DNA from: Graphiopsis chlorocephala | Lineage: Eukaryota > Ascomycota > Dothideomycetes > Cladosporiales > Cladosporiaceae | Direction of reading: 5' to 3' | Length of the DNA: 64,000 nucleotides | Assembly: GCA_022828445.1 (NCBI GenBank) | Contig: JAIZZJ010000004.1 | Span: 2,046,001 to 2,110,000 of the forward strand | In this document: one piece after another, positions 54,801 through 64,000 of the stretch | How positions within the stretch are numbered: the first letter of the stretch is position 1 | Layout: the number at the start of each line of letters is the position of its first letter | The notes under the pieces: model-generated | Seen by the model: the letters and a program-made list of their open reading frames with translations, nothing else | The model's database searches: none | What the model was told of the DNA's origin: nothing | Program-made: the position numbers and the translations under genes

Positions 54801-54981
54801 GCCCAGAATCGAGACTCTTCTCAACAACACCAAGAACCACGACAGGAAGCACGTCATGTACGCTGGCCGCAACCCCAGTGCCTCCGTCGCCACTGGTCTT
54901 AAGTCTACCCACATGAAGGAGGAGCAGGACCTGCTCGAGATGGCTTTCACCGTCAAGCAGGACAAGCTCAAGGGCGAGTAG
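51805..54981 (+). CDS. KGD1: 2-oxoglutarate dehydrogenase E1 component, mitochondrial
   Basis: The single exon encodes 1,058 aa, the full family length. It is the thiamine-diphosphate-dependent decarboxylase of the 2-oxoglutarate dehydrogenase complex in the citric acid cycle. Residues 1 to about 40 form an Arg/Ser-rich mitochondrial presequence. FLSGNTANYVDEMYMMWKED is the conserved N-terminal segment. GMPHRGRLNVL (about 336-346), HGDAAFAGQGIVYET (about 435-449) and NNQIGFTTDPR (about 471-481) form the cofactor and active-site core. The transketolase-like C-terminal part carries VVWCQEEP-type sequence near 980. Codon choice is strongly biased to C-ending codons, as in highly expressed genes; this also creates a long meaningless antisense frame. 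Confidence 0.97.
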   Translation: MLRSQLSTCSKRVLSGQTAARSFSCVARGTPRSALVAKRRELGVTSYNKFTSQYRNYAVAAEDTDKGVDPSDSFLSGNTANYVDEMYMMWKEDPKSVHGSWNVYFKNMESGDMPISKAFVPPPSIVSQPAGGIPSLSFAAAPGEGSGGDVTNHLKVQLLVRAYQARGHHKAKIDPLGIRNEAQQPFGVGNPKELDLKNYNFTEADMDQEFTLGPGILPRFKTEGRDKMTLREIVDTCERIYAGSYGIEYIHIPDREQCDWIRQRVEVPQPFKYSVDEKRRILDRMIWSSSFEAFLATKYPNDKRFGLEGGEALIPGMKALIDRSVDYGVKDIVIGMPHRGRLNVLSNVVRKPNESIFSEFGGSAEPSDEGSGDVKYHLGMNFERPTPSGKRVQLSLVANPSHLEAEDPVVLGKTRAILHMNKDEEHANSAMSVLLHGDAAFAGQGIVYETMGFHNLPAYHTGGTIHIVVNNQIGFTTDPRFSRSTPYCSDIAKAIDAPIFHVNGDDVEATNFVCQLAADWRAEFKKDVVIDMVCYRKQGHNETDQPSFTQPLMYKRIAELKPTVDIYVDKLLKEKTFTTEDIEEHKKWVWGMLEESFSRSKDYTPTAKEWLTSAWNGFKSPKELATEVLPHLPTAVAADDLKHISRVIGEPGEDIKVHKNLKRILANRTKSVTEGKNIDMSTAEALAFGSLCQEGHHVRISGQDVERGTFSQRHAVVHDQESERAYTPLQHVSKDQGTFSVCNSSLSEFGVLGFEYGYSLSSPNALVIWEAQFGDFANNAQCIIDQFIASGEVKWLQRSGLVMTMPHGYDGQGPEHSSGRMERFLQLCNEDPRIFPSPEALDRQHQDCNMQIAYCTTPANNFHILRRQMNRQFRKPLISFFSKALLRHPLARSNIEDFTGESHFQWIIEDPAHAEDAAFKIDEPEKIKRVILCTGQVFATLFKHREANKITDTAITRIEQLNPFPWAQLRDNLDAYPNAETIVWCQEEPLNAGAWSFTQPRIETLLNNTKNHDRKHVMYAGRNPSASVATGLKSTHMKEEQDLLEMAFTVKQDKLKGE

Positions 54982-55989
54982 ATTAGTGGATGAAGCCGAA
55001 GTTGAAGAGGTCGGTGTGTGCGTTGTGAGAGTAAAGGTGTTGATTCCCTAAGAACGCATAATCGGCGGTGGGTTATTGTGTGTGTATTGTGTACATAGGA
55101 ATAGGGTAACTGGCGCAATTATTTGCTTTTGCTGTTCCATTAATGTCTGCACTCTTCCCTTTCGTGCATGGGTGAGTGAACGCAACTCGCCGCCGTCCAC
55201 CGTCTTCTCGAATGTCTCAAACATCCCGCGCTCTGAACTTCCACATGCGCATCCACGTCTCTACCGCTTCTCGCTGCTGCATCCGGTAGCCCGACCAGCG
55301 CACATCGCCGTTGCCCGTTATTGCTCTTCGACTGCAGTAGTCTTAATGGGTCGTATATGCCACATGCCAGATCAACCACATCGCTCTTCACCGCAAGTAC
55401 CCAAGTAACCTTGGCAGCTCACCTTTCCACGTTTCCAGGCTGACGGTCTAGGATCAAAGTCCGTACTTCTCGCCTTGCGGCCGAGAAATGAATACGGAGT
55501 TTGAACCTATTTCGCGAGCCAGGCTTGCCAGGGTGCAAATCCAGGCACGCGAAAGGTTAAATCGGCGTAGGCGACTCTAAATTTCAATTCGTGGCGTGCA
55601 CCGGCTGCCGATATCGCGCCGGGGGGAACACGCAATGTCGGGATAGCGCGAGCATGGCCCTCGTGCACTCCGGTAAGGATATGCTTCACCGACTCGTATC
55701 GTTTGTCTTTAGTTGATCAGGGGGTCTGGGGCATTTTGCTGGAAGTGGAAAGTCGATAATACTACCTTGTTGCCGCTGGCTTGGTGGCGATTATCATTCT
55801 TGGAAGAGAGAATAAAAAAAGGCTGCGCTGAGAGTTTGACTTGGAGTCTCCTTTTGCTGTTGCATTTGTACTTTACTCTACTGATCTATCTGGACACGAG
55901 ATTCTTGACTTTTTTTACGACATCTGTACAGGACTCCTCTGCGACGCTTTTCTAGGACACACCCTTGGACTTCCACCGGGCAAGCAAAC
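54982..55989. other. Intergenic region
   Basis: 3' flank of KGD1 and promoter of the ankyrin-repeat gene. Reading frames near 55076-55408 lack coding features. No gene is seen. Confidence 0.4.
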
Positions 55990-56496
55990 ATGGTCGACAC
56001 GCTCTCCGCCGCAAGAGGCCTGGACGCCGCCGGCCTCCACGCGATGCTCAACGGCAACGGCAACGCAGCCCTGCAATTCCTCAACCCCTTCGCAACCAAC
56101 GCCACCCAGCTCTCCACAACCATCTCGCCAGACCCTGTGTCCCCAGCTCTCACAGTCGCCGCTCGCACTGGGGATCTCGAGACAACCCGAGACCTCATCA
56201 ACGCCGGCGCGAACCCGTACCTCGACTTGCCTGCCGAGCACTCTCCTCTGTACGAGGCTGCTCGCAATGGGCATGTTAGGGTTACGCAGCTGCTGCTTGC
56301 TGAGCGCTTGAGGAGGGGTCTTTGGGGCCAGGATCGCCATTTGAGAGACGGGCGGGTGTTGAGAGAGGCGGAGGAGAGGGGCGACATTGAGATGGTTATG
56401 TTGCTTTCGATGGAGCCGGCGGATGTGCTGAGTGCGGAGGATCTGGACCGCACGAGAGAGGGGAGGGCGAGGAGCGATAGTGTCATCTCGCTTTGA
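55990..56496 (+). CDS. Small ankyrin-repeat protein
   Basis: The 168-aa protein has two clear ankyrin repeats: about 52-80 (PALTVAARTGDLETTRDLIN, AGANPYLD) and about 85-110 (HSPLYEAARNGHVRVTQLLL), with a weaker third (LREAEERGDIEMVMLL, about 128-143). The first 50 residues are Ala/Asn/Leu-rich. There is no other domain or targeting signal. It probably mediates protein contacts; the partner is unknown. The start at 55990 is in AACATGG. It is convergent with the RraA-like gene, with only 101 bases between stops. Confidence 0.8.
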   Translation: MVDTLSAARGLDAAGLHAMLNGNGNAALQFLNPFATNATQLSTTISPDPVSPALTVAARTGDLETTRDLINAGANPYLDLPAEHSPLYEAARNGHVRVTQLLLAERLRRGLWGQDRHLRDGRVLREAEERGDIEMVMLLSMEPADVLSAEDLDRTREGRARSDSVISL

Positions 56497-56597
56497 GCTG
56501 GCTGCTTTCTTCTTCATCCTAAATGGTGTGGAAGTGGCGGGTAGCTTGGCTTGGATTGGTTCTTGGATGTCTCGCCCCTTTTTGTTTCTCTCGCTCT

Positions 56598-57471
56598 TTA
56601 CATTCGATGGGTGTAATGTTCGCGCTGCCGTTGGAACGCCTCTTTCAGTCCGACGCCAGCTTGCACATCCCGCAGCACGGCATCATCGGCCCCTTTCAGT
56701 CCTGGCAATATCTCAGCGACTTCGGCCAGTTTGTCCTTCGGAATCACCACAATCCCCTTCTCAGCCTCGTCCAGCACAGCGAAATCCCCAGGCCGCACGT
56801 CCACGCCTCCCACTCTGACTGGCACGTCCACCGCCCATGGTTTAGCCTCTGGCGTCGTTCCAACGGTCGACACACCTTTGCTCCAGACGGCGAAGTGCCC
56901 TCCTGCGCAGAGCTCAGCGCAGCCAGCGATGTCTCGCATTCGGCCATCGATGATGGCACCCGCGACGCCTCGGATCTTGAACCGCGTGGCGACAATGTCT
57001 CCTAGAACCGCACATTTCTGGCCTGAGGGTTGCTGGAGCAAAACGATGGATCCTGGGGCGGGCACGTCTGTCCAGTGTTTGTCTTGGGGGAGGTTGCTTC
57101 TCTCAGGGATAGTTGTTTCGAGGTCGTTTATTGTGGGTGAGGTGCTGCTTTGGTGGAAATAAGGGACGAAGAGGACTGTACTGATGGGCGCTATGGTTCG
57201 TTTGGATGGACTGTTTGCGTGCGGTGTTGAGACTGCGGACGTTGGTCAACGAGAGGCTGCTGAACATTTCAGGTCCAGCAGATCTTACGGATGTCTGAGA
57301 GATGGCCTGCGTATGGAACTTTGAGGACGAGTAAGGCATCTGATATCTTGGATCTTGTCTATCAGCTTGCGGGTTAGCTTGGAAAGGCGGATGGTGACTT
57401 ACATCACAGCTCGAGTAATTTTCTTGGATTTGCTTGCATATAGCCTGCGTATTTGTTTCGGAGGACGACAT
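56598..57471 (-). CDS. RraA-like protein / HMG aldolase family
   Basis: Three exons (57403-57471, 57289-57346, 56598-57232), both introns 56 nt, give 253 aa. The fold is that of RraA and 4-hydroxy-4-methyl-2-oxoglutarate/oxaloacetate aldolases. SSCDISDALLVL near residue 20 is the usual N-terminal helix. GAIIDGRMRD (about 138-147) contains the Arg-Asp pair that binds substrate and metal in aldolases of this family. VRPGDFAVLDEAEKGIVVIP (about 187-206) is the conserved end. Fungal members are often annotated as methyltransferases by an old error. The true substrate is not known. A second in-frame ATG lies 9 bases upstream (57480); 57471 has the better context (ACCATGT). Confidence 0.87.
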
Positions 57472-59618
57472 GGTATGCATTGGAAAGTGAGAGTTTTAGA
57501 CGGATAAACGCATATACAAGAAGATAGATAGAGACAGCCTATATACTAGACATACAGATGCGTTCAAAATGACGTTGGATGCACCACATCATGGGTCCAC
57601 CGGAATCCCGGCGATTGTTTTATGTTGACCTTCTAGGAGGTAGTGATATGACGTCCACCTCGGATACTGTATATAGAGCTAGCTACAGAGCTCGGGCGGG
57701 GTCAACTATAGGGAGTACCTCATACGATCGATGTAGCTTGGTACCCTCGAGGTACCTCTCTAGGCGCGCTCTCCTGCAGATGGTAGTTAGACGCTGATCG
57801 CTCGATTCTGCAGCCTAGAAGACTTGATCCAGGGTTGGCTATTTTAATATACTATATACGTTTGTGGATAAGGACGACGTCAAGGAGAGCCGATGATCTT
57901 TACGACATCTGGTCCAACAAGCTTCATCCTCTTCTTCACGATTCTTTTTCTCTCGCTTCATCGACGATATCAATATTCTTAACAGCAAGCGTCGTTATCA
58001 CTGAAGCTGACGGTACTAGCATAAGAGATGCTGATGTGTGAATGGATATCGGGTTGTACATCAGCCACAGTCTTCTCTACAGTGATCACGGCTCCGAGGA
58101 AGAGAGTGAAGCTTGGTACTTCGAAGCAAGACGCAACGATCAGACATAACGTATGCCAGAAGTCAGCAATGGAACAGGGGACGGATAACCCATGATGCCT
58201 GCCGCTTTGAATGAAAACGAAATGAAACTATTGCGGAGAACAGAACGAAAAGCAGAGCTTGAGTGTGGCTCCCAAATGGTCTATGTTCACTTCCTTGCGT
58301 TTCAATTTGCGAACGATGATTCGAGCTAAAGTGGTGTATGTTTTAACGCACATAGGACACGCGAAATGTGTGACGCCTCCTGGGACCTATACAGCAAGCC
58401 ACATACTCTTTAAGGGAACAGACACATTCAAGTGGTGTCTGTTCGCAAGATATGTGTTACGCTGCGAAACCCAACCCCAACCCTAATCAGTTGGTGCTGT
58501 CGATGAATGGGAAACATAAAACTAGATCGCTCCTTCCACTTTACAACCAGCTCGCATATAGTGAGTCTTCGACGCAACTGAACTACAAGCGACATCTTCT
58601 ACCATCAGCCAACTCTTGTGCGATTCTGGAACCATCTGTACCACCAGCCAAGCCGTTTCACATCGAACTCCGCTCGGCTCTGACCGCCTAATCCGATCGG
58701 CTGCTGCATCATACCGCAGTACATTCTATGAAAAGAGTTTCGAACTCCTATAATCGCCACCGGGATATTAATAAAGCAATCTCCTACTCTGGAAAGGGAG
58801 CTACTTGGTTACAAGGCTGTAGCTAGGTAGCTGCGATCAAGCCCATGCATCTAAGGATTGGAGCTCTTTGCGCCAACATGGTCTTGCTTGAGACGGCAAG
58901 AACTGGCTGTAACAGAACGAAATGCTCAACCTCCCTTTCGTTCTTTCGATCCTTTCTATGACGCCGCCGATGATGGACTAGAACCAGAACACATATATGT
59001 TGCTCTCATTAATGTGTAGCAGGATCGGATCCGGCACTACGCCTTAGCTTCATGCAGGCTAACACAGACGGAAGCAAGCTCAGCCAACCAGCAGTCGATG
59101 TTGCGGTCACACTAAGAGCACCTGCATGCGCCTTGCTGTCACTCCACCCAGTCCCCAACCTCCTCCCACATGAGCGGCGCTTGAGAGCAGCATCCCCCAG
59201 GTGGAGATGGAAGGCCACACGAGAGAGGGGCTGGTCGCGGCATGCTCGCCGCAAGGTAAGGTACCTGCGTAGACTCAAACTCCATCTCCTCCCATGCCAG
59301 ATCGATCCTTTGCGACACACGCAAGCATCAGGCACCACTGTCACTCTCGCGACAAAGATCATGTGTTAGACACCGCGCGCAAGACACCGTCGAGGCAAGC
59401 AAGACAGACAGACACCCGCCCATACGGCCGCAGCTCTCGCGCCCAGCCCAGCATTCAATCCTCCTTCTCGCATTCACCATTGCGACACGCTTCCTGCACG
59501 TCTCAGCCCTACTGGCAAATCGCTACATCTGTACCTATCCACCGTCTTGACCTACCTTATCGCTGTACACTGAAGCAAACACCGCTCGCGAGCATACCTT
59601 GAAGCAACACCCAAGCGC
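57472..59618. other. Divergent gene-free region
   Basis: About 2.1 kb between the RraA-like gene and the membrane-protein gene. No convincing gene is seen. A short CCCAACCCCAACCCTAA tract at about 58467-58484 resembles telomere repeats but is too short to interpret. A GGTACCCTCGAGGTACC palindromic patch is at about 57740-57756. Confidence 0.4.
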
Positions 59619-61469
59619 ATGATTCGCCCCTCGCCGATGGCCTCGCGCTGCTCCTCCACAAACGCCTTATCGACCGCCTTCGAATCGCATCCCAGCCTCG
59701 CACTCAGCATGGAGGACTTCGAAGCGCACGAGTTCTCGCCCACCGTCGGCGACCTGCCCTCGCAACACTCCATCTACCGCAGCGGCGTCTCCTCGTACCA
59801 GTCCTCCAACGCCTCGAACAGGCGCTCCGCCTCGCCACCCGCATGGCGCAAAGCAGGAAGTGGGTGGTTCAAACATCAAGGGTCCTTATCGCCCAGCCGG
59901 CGCGGCTACCACCACAGTAGAGAAGGAAGCATAGAGTACCGCAGCGCAGATGAAGATGGACAGCATGATGAGGGCGAGATCACAGTGTATCCTTTGCCGG
60001 CCCGTATACCATTACCCGAGAGCCCTACTAAAGGCAGGAGTCTTAGTCCCAGTCCGGCGCCTTGCCACTTTGGCGGCGGTGAAGCCGCGCACTCGACAGC
60101 AGTGAATGCGCGACCGCTCACGCCGCCGCCGGATGACGCGAACGAGTCCGAAGCGACAGACCAAAAGACCCCGACTCAAATGAACTGTAAGTCACCGCTT
60201 GAAAAAATCTCACGTCGCGGCTATCATGTCATGTCTGCATTTCTCGCCTCCACCGTGAAACCTTTCCTAATGATGGCGCCACGCTTAGACATCCGCTTCT
60301 CGACGTCGCTGGACGTGATACAACGGACGGAACCCATCGATGCCGCGGTGACGTGGGTGCGCAACGTCAAGCATAATGCGACCAAGTCGCGCACCAATTT
60401 CCTCTTCTACACTGTCGCGACCCTTTTCTTTTACTGGCTTGCGAGCAACCTCCTGTCAACGCCGAGCAACACGCCTGCGCCAGACCTTGTAAAAGTGGCT
60501 GGTCTTGCAAAGTCGTTTGAGCCGGTCATTTTCTACTCGGAACATGGCCATGCTCAGATCGAGGAGCTCCACGACACGGGCGTGGCAGTCTGGGATCTGG
60601 GCGAGTCGGTGCGATCAACCAACATGACCAGCGGGCCTATCATCGTGCACCAGCTCGACGACCTCAGCGACTCGATGAAAACCCTCGCGATCGAAATGAC
60701 GCGCTTCTTCGCCAGCGTCGACGCCGACGTCGACTCAATTCTGCTCGTAATGGAATGGGCGCAGCGCGAACTCACCACAATCGCCACCACACCCCCCAGC
60801 GCCATCAGCTCCGTCTGGTCGAACGCGCATGGCCTGCTGACCCGCGTCGGCCTGATCAAAGACAACCAGCTCATGCGCGACATCTTTGGGCACACGCACG
60901 CGCAGCGCACCAAAGCAACCCTCGACCGCACCTTCCACGAGTTCCTCGGCGTGCTGGAAGAGAGCATCAACAACGAGCTCAGCCACTCGATCCAGCTGTT
61001 CGGCCTGTTCGAAGCCATCGACAAGCAGTTTCTAAATTTGCAGCGTACGGTCATTCGCGAGCAAGACCAGCAAGAGCGCCTCGAAGGCGATTTCCTCTCC
61101 TCGCTATGGACGAAAGTCATCGGCGTTAACGCCAACTTACTACGCAAATACCAGAAAAACAAAGACCTGCTGGCGTCGGTGCGCGATCGGACCGTGCGGA
61201 ATAAGTACGTCCTCGTCGACCACAACCAGCGCCTGCTGCAGCTGAAGTCGAATTTGGAGATTCTCAGGCGCAAGCTCGTCAGCCCGCTTGTGCGGAGCGA
61301 GAACGGCAGCACACTGACCATTGAGGAGCAGGTGAGGGGGTTGGAGGGCACGTATTCGCTGCTGAAGAGCACGAGGGAGGTGCAGAAGAGGAAGATGATG
61401 GAGATTGTGTATGGGAGTGGGACGAGGAGGAGTGGAATTGAGATGGAGGGACGGGCGATTGAGGGGTGA
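59619..61469 (+). CDS. Conserved fungal single-pass membrane protein, function unknown
   Basis: Read as one exon the gene gives 616 aa. The first 190 residues are Ser/Pro-rich and disordered. A hydrophobic span, NFLFYTVATLFFYWLASNLL, lies at about 265-284, followed by a roughly 310-aa helical domain with LAKSFEPVIFYSE, VAVWDLGESVR, HEFLGVLEESINNELSHSI and a coiled-coil-like C terminus. I recall this last domain from other Pezizomycotina proteins of unknown role. A potential intron, 60187-60288 (GTAAGT..CGCTTAG), is exactly 102 nt, so both spliced and unspliced forms keep the frame; splicing would remove 34 residues (about 190-223) before the membrane span. There is no signal peptide; it could sit in an internal membrane with the helical domain on one side. 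Confidence 0.75.
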   Translation: MIRPSPMASRCSSTNALSTAFESHPSLALSMEDFEAHEFSPTVGDLPSQHSIYRSGVSSYQSSNASNRRSASPPAWRKAGSGWFKHQGSLSPSRRGYHHSREGSIEYRSADEDGQHDEGEITVYPLPARIPLPESPTKGRSLSPSPAPCHFGGGEAAHSTAVNARPLTPPPDDANESEATDQKTPTQMNCKSPLEKISRRGYHVMSAFLASTVKPFLMMAPRLDIRFSTSLDVIQRTEPIDAAVTWVRNVKHNATKSRTNFLFYTVATLFFYWLASNLLSTPSNTPAPDLVKVAGLAKSFEPVIFYSEHGHAQIEELHDTGVAVWDLGESVRSTNMTSGPIIVHQLDDLSDSMKTLAIEMTRFFASVDADVDSILLVMEWAQRELTTIATTPPSAISSVWSNAHGLLTRVGLIKDNQLMRDIFGHTHAQRTKATLDRTFHEFLGVLEESINNELSHSIQLFGLFEAIDKQFLNLQRTVIREQDQQERLEGDFLSSLWTKVIGVNANLLRKYQKNKDLLASVRDRTVRNKYVLVDHNQRLLQLKSNLEILRRKLVSPLVRSENGSTLTIEEQVRGLEGTYSLLKSTREVQKRKMMEIVYGSGTRRSGIEMEGRAIEG

Positions 61470-63423
61470 GTGTAGTTGCCACTGTTGCCTTGTAGGGCAA
61501 GTGTCAATCGCACTACCTCGCTCGCGCCGCTCGCTGCAGCTGGCCTGGTCGATTTACGTCGGGCGGTCCGTTAACAGGACCAGCCACACGTAATCGTACA
61601 CGCTCACACGCTTTGTGCACACCAAGCTGTCGTCCTTGCAATAGCGCCATCAGGACTGCGCTCGCGTAGTAGGCCACGAAGCCTCGCGTGCTGCCAACGC
61701 AAAGCAAAGCATGGCTGACTGCGCGCTCTCACAAGGGCAATTTGCGCTATCGACTCATCGCCAGCTGTATGGTCTTGTCTGTCTGTTGGTCTGAAATTTT
61801 GTTCTTGGCGACGGGTTGTCAAGGAGGTTTCATGACAGGTGGAGGTTTGAGAAGGTTGTGGCTGGAGTTTGGGAGTAATGCGTTGTTGATTCTGTGCTTT
61901 TGGTAATGGTATTGGATTGGAATGGAGTTGGGTATATTGGTAGATGAGGAGGCAAAGAGGGCGCAGGTTGATTTGGGGAGTTTGTATGGCGGGTTTTGCT
62001 TTCATTGGGCATTGAATCGAATTGAGACCACTTTGAACACCTACCTGATGACTTTTATTGTCTTTCGCATGTGAATGCCAACGAAACACTTCTTTGGTCT
62101 ATTGCTGGAGACTCGCAGCAGTGAAACAACACGCGTTCGTTGTAAGTGACAGGATGTGGAGAATTTACGAGTCACCTTCACAGAACGTTTTCTATCCTGC
62201 GCACGTGTTTCGTGCTGATTGCAGGTTCGGAAACGAGCTCAAGTGCTTGTGCAACAGTACTTGCTTGGCTGAGAGTTGGCGCTCAAGCTGTCATCTGGAC
62301 TTGGAGAATGCTTTCATCAAACTTGGAGAATGCTTCGTTTGACGTGGACAGCAATTCGAACAGCAAATACAGTTGATTTCATCAAGAACATATCCGATAA
62401 TTTACGAGTCGCCGAAGAACGGGAATTCTTCCCTTGTATGGTATGGATGATATCTAATCTACATTCACGTTTCGCAAAAAGTGGTTCAATTGCCTCAGGC
62501 CCTTACAAAGCCCTCGTTACCAACCTCCTTGCACTGCCCCAACGCCTCTTTTTCTTGTGCTTCGCTTCGGTTACACACACGCACAAGTCACAAAGGGAGG
62601 TGCAGCGGCCATTGCTTGTTTCGAGGCGCTCCACATGGCTTGTGGATTGGCAGTGCCAGATTTTTGCGGCAGATCGAGAGCGTTAGCGTGGTTAGGGCAC
62701 TGAGACAAACGGGCAGCAAGAGCGCGACAAAGAGCTGCCTTGATGGGATGAGCCCTTCAACTGTATAGATCTTGCTTGTAACCAGGATCTCGACGAGAGA
62801 GATCAGTGCCTCTACAACCACGCAACCGGGAAATCTGGGAAGGTATACATGATCGGGTCGCGAAGGAGCAGAACTCCACCGAGGTCACTGGTGATATTAA
62901 GCATCGCACTAGGGTGCACTAGTGCAGAGCTTCCGTGTTTCTAGCGCGGTTAGAGTGAGGCTGTGCAGCAGATGCAGCTTAGGCACGTTCCACGCGAGCG
63001 TCATTTGGCCTGCATTCGACCAGCCATCGCGTTGCAGAGCAGCCATCAGCGAGTGCATCACTCTCGCGCACTTCCCACCAGCAACGCAAGAAGGCCTGGC
63101 CAGCACACCCGCACACCGCCGTCAATCAACCATTGGTTTGTCCCGCCTTGTCTCGCGTCGTCTCGCGTCGTCTCATCTCGAGATCGCTGTCGGTTTGTCA
63201 CTGCACGCACGCACTGCGCCTCCTTCGACCCCGCTACCGTTGAGCTCCGTCTGTCTGCTCAGACGCACTTCTGCTACCAGGAAGCTCCACCCTCGCGACA
63301 GACAGACACCACAGCACTGCGAACATCTCGCCGTGTAACCATCGCCAGCCTCAATTGCAAAATACCGCTCACTGCTCACCTGCAGTAGCACTAGCTGTAC
63401 TCGTGCCCCGCCGCCGCCATTGT

Positions 63424-63464
<41 letters not shown>

Positions 63465-63556
63465 CCAGTACCAGCTTCCCGAGGTCAGCAACAGCTATAC
63501 GCGCCGCGACCTACATATCTACATCGACGCCTCTGCAGTGAGCACTCAATCTCAAC
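61470..63556. other. Gene-free upstream region
   Basis: About 2.1 kb with no supported gene. It has a short duplication of CTTGGAGAATGCTT (two copies at about 62299-62337), three TCGTCTCGCG-like units at about 63148-63175, and C/T-rich sequence toward the gene at 63557, whose promoter and leader lie here. Confidence 0.4.
63424..63462 (+). repeat. (CAG)13 trinucleotide repeat in presumed 5' leader
   Basis: Thirteen uninterrupted CAG units, followed by CAC and CAG. The tract ends about 95 bases before the presumed ATG at 63557. It is not in frame with that ATG, so on this model it is untranslated. Confidence 0.95.
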
Positions 63557-64000
63557 ATGAGTAAGTGCCTTCCCCTCCCTCTCCCGATCACACTCCCATT
63601 TACCGCATCCCGGACCCCGTACCACTCCCATTCCTTACCTAAAAGCCCTGCCGTCGGGCGCAGTCGAGCCTCCTGACCATAGCATTCTCCGCCGCTGTCA
63701 CCCAGATTGCACACCGTGTCTTGGCTGTCATCGCCTCGTTCGTAACTCAGGCCTGATCGCAAACCTTATGCCATCATCACCGCTCTCTGCCCTCGATAAT
63801 TTCCCAGCCACCGTCCGCTTTAAACGTCACCCGCAACCTCACTTCTGTGCACGTGCTGACTGTATCATGAGGTTCCGGCATTGCAGGCATCAAGCGCGCT
63901 TTCAGTAAACACGGCCGCACCTTCAGCAACGACGTCAACTCCAACAACAACAACATGCCTGGCCCTCAGAACGGCGGCCTCAATGGCTCTGCCGACGAGC
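63557..64000 (+). CDS. 5' end of an unidentified gene, cut by the window edge
   Basis: The model has a first coding exon of four bases (ATGA, 63557-63560) followed by a GTAAGT donor, a 326-nt intron with a GTGCTGAC branch site, and an acceptor TTGCAG at 63881-63886. Exon 2 (63887-64000, running off the window) continues in frame as a basic start, SIKRAFSKHGRTFS, then an Asn/Gly-rich stretch. A tiny first exon and a long first intron are common in strongly expressed fungal genes. Too little protein is present to name a family. The exon 2 frame stays open from the acceptor to the end, which supports the model. Confidence 0.55.

Noticed and set aside
52102..54912. A 936-codon open frame on the minus strand opposite KGD1
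   Set aside because: It is a by-product of the strong codon bias of KGD1 on the other strand. The protein has no domain and is low in complexity.
58460..58490. Telomere-like CCCAACCCCAACCCTAA tract
   Set aside because: It has only about three imperfect units, which can arise by chance; flanking sequence is ordinary.

Overview
The window looks like a chromosomal segment of a filamentous ascomycete (Pezizomycotina, most likely Dothideomycetes). The signs are intron-containing genes with short introns (about 47-102 nt, GT..AG, branch sites such as CTGAC or CTAAC), no operons, Kozak-like CACCATGG starts, and typical mould families: WSC-domain GPI protein, secretory lipase, NRPS-like synthetase, epsin, CSN6. 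No transposon, rRNA, tRNA or CRISPR was recognised. Exon structures were worked out by hand from splice signals and reading phase, and every coding sequence given as intact closes in frame.

0-20 kb: a PARN/CAF1-type deadenylase, an isochorismatase-like cysteine hydrolase and a small helical protein (+) face a 1,427-aa NRPS-like synthetase (-) with adenylation, carrier and membrane-embedded hexapeptide-repeat regions, the architecture of poly-amino-acid (epsilon-poly-lysine type) synthetases. A DHA1-type MFS transporter and a secretory lipase follow on the same strand, then mitochondrial Mn superoxide dismutase (+) and a Cys-rich/acidic hypothetical (-).

20-38.5 kb: a long, mostly gene-free stretch leads to a 969-aa disordered protein with a 14-codon first exon. 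Then come a DJ-1/HSP31-like protein, a decayed GT31-like glycosyltransferase gene, a family-16 methyltransferase, a thioredoxin, an epsin, the COP9 subunit CSN6 sharing a promoter region with a magnesium-dependent phosphatase 1, and a small hypothetical.

38.5-51 kb: an accessory-looking island that is AT-richer, gene-poor and decay-prone. It holds a frameshifted fragment of a fungal surface-protein domain, a divergent pair of unrecognised helical proteins each with an internal hydrophobic segment (11-exon, 747 aa, minus; 3-exon, 352 aa, plus) around an intergenic region with a roughly 255-bp imperfect direct duplication, a WSC-domain GPI protein, and two Zys3-like small secreted-protein genes, one broken by a stop codon.

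51-64 kb: conserved genes resume with mitochondrial 2-oxoglutarate dehydrogenase E1, an ankyrin-repeat protein, an RraA-like aldolase family protein, a conserved single-pass membrane protein of unknown function, and the 5' end of a gene with a 4-nt first coding exon and a CAG repeat in its leader. The best candidates for something undescribed are the divergent helical pair with its duplicated control region, and the poly-amino-acid synthetase-like gene with its neighbouring transporter.
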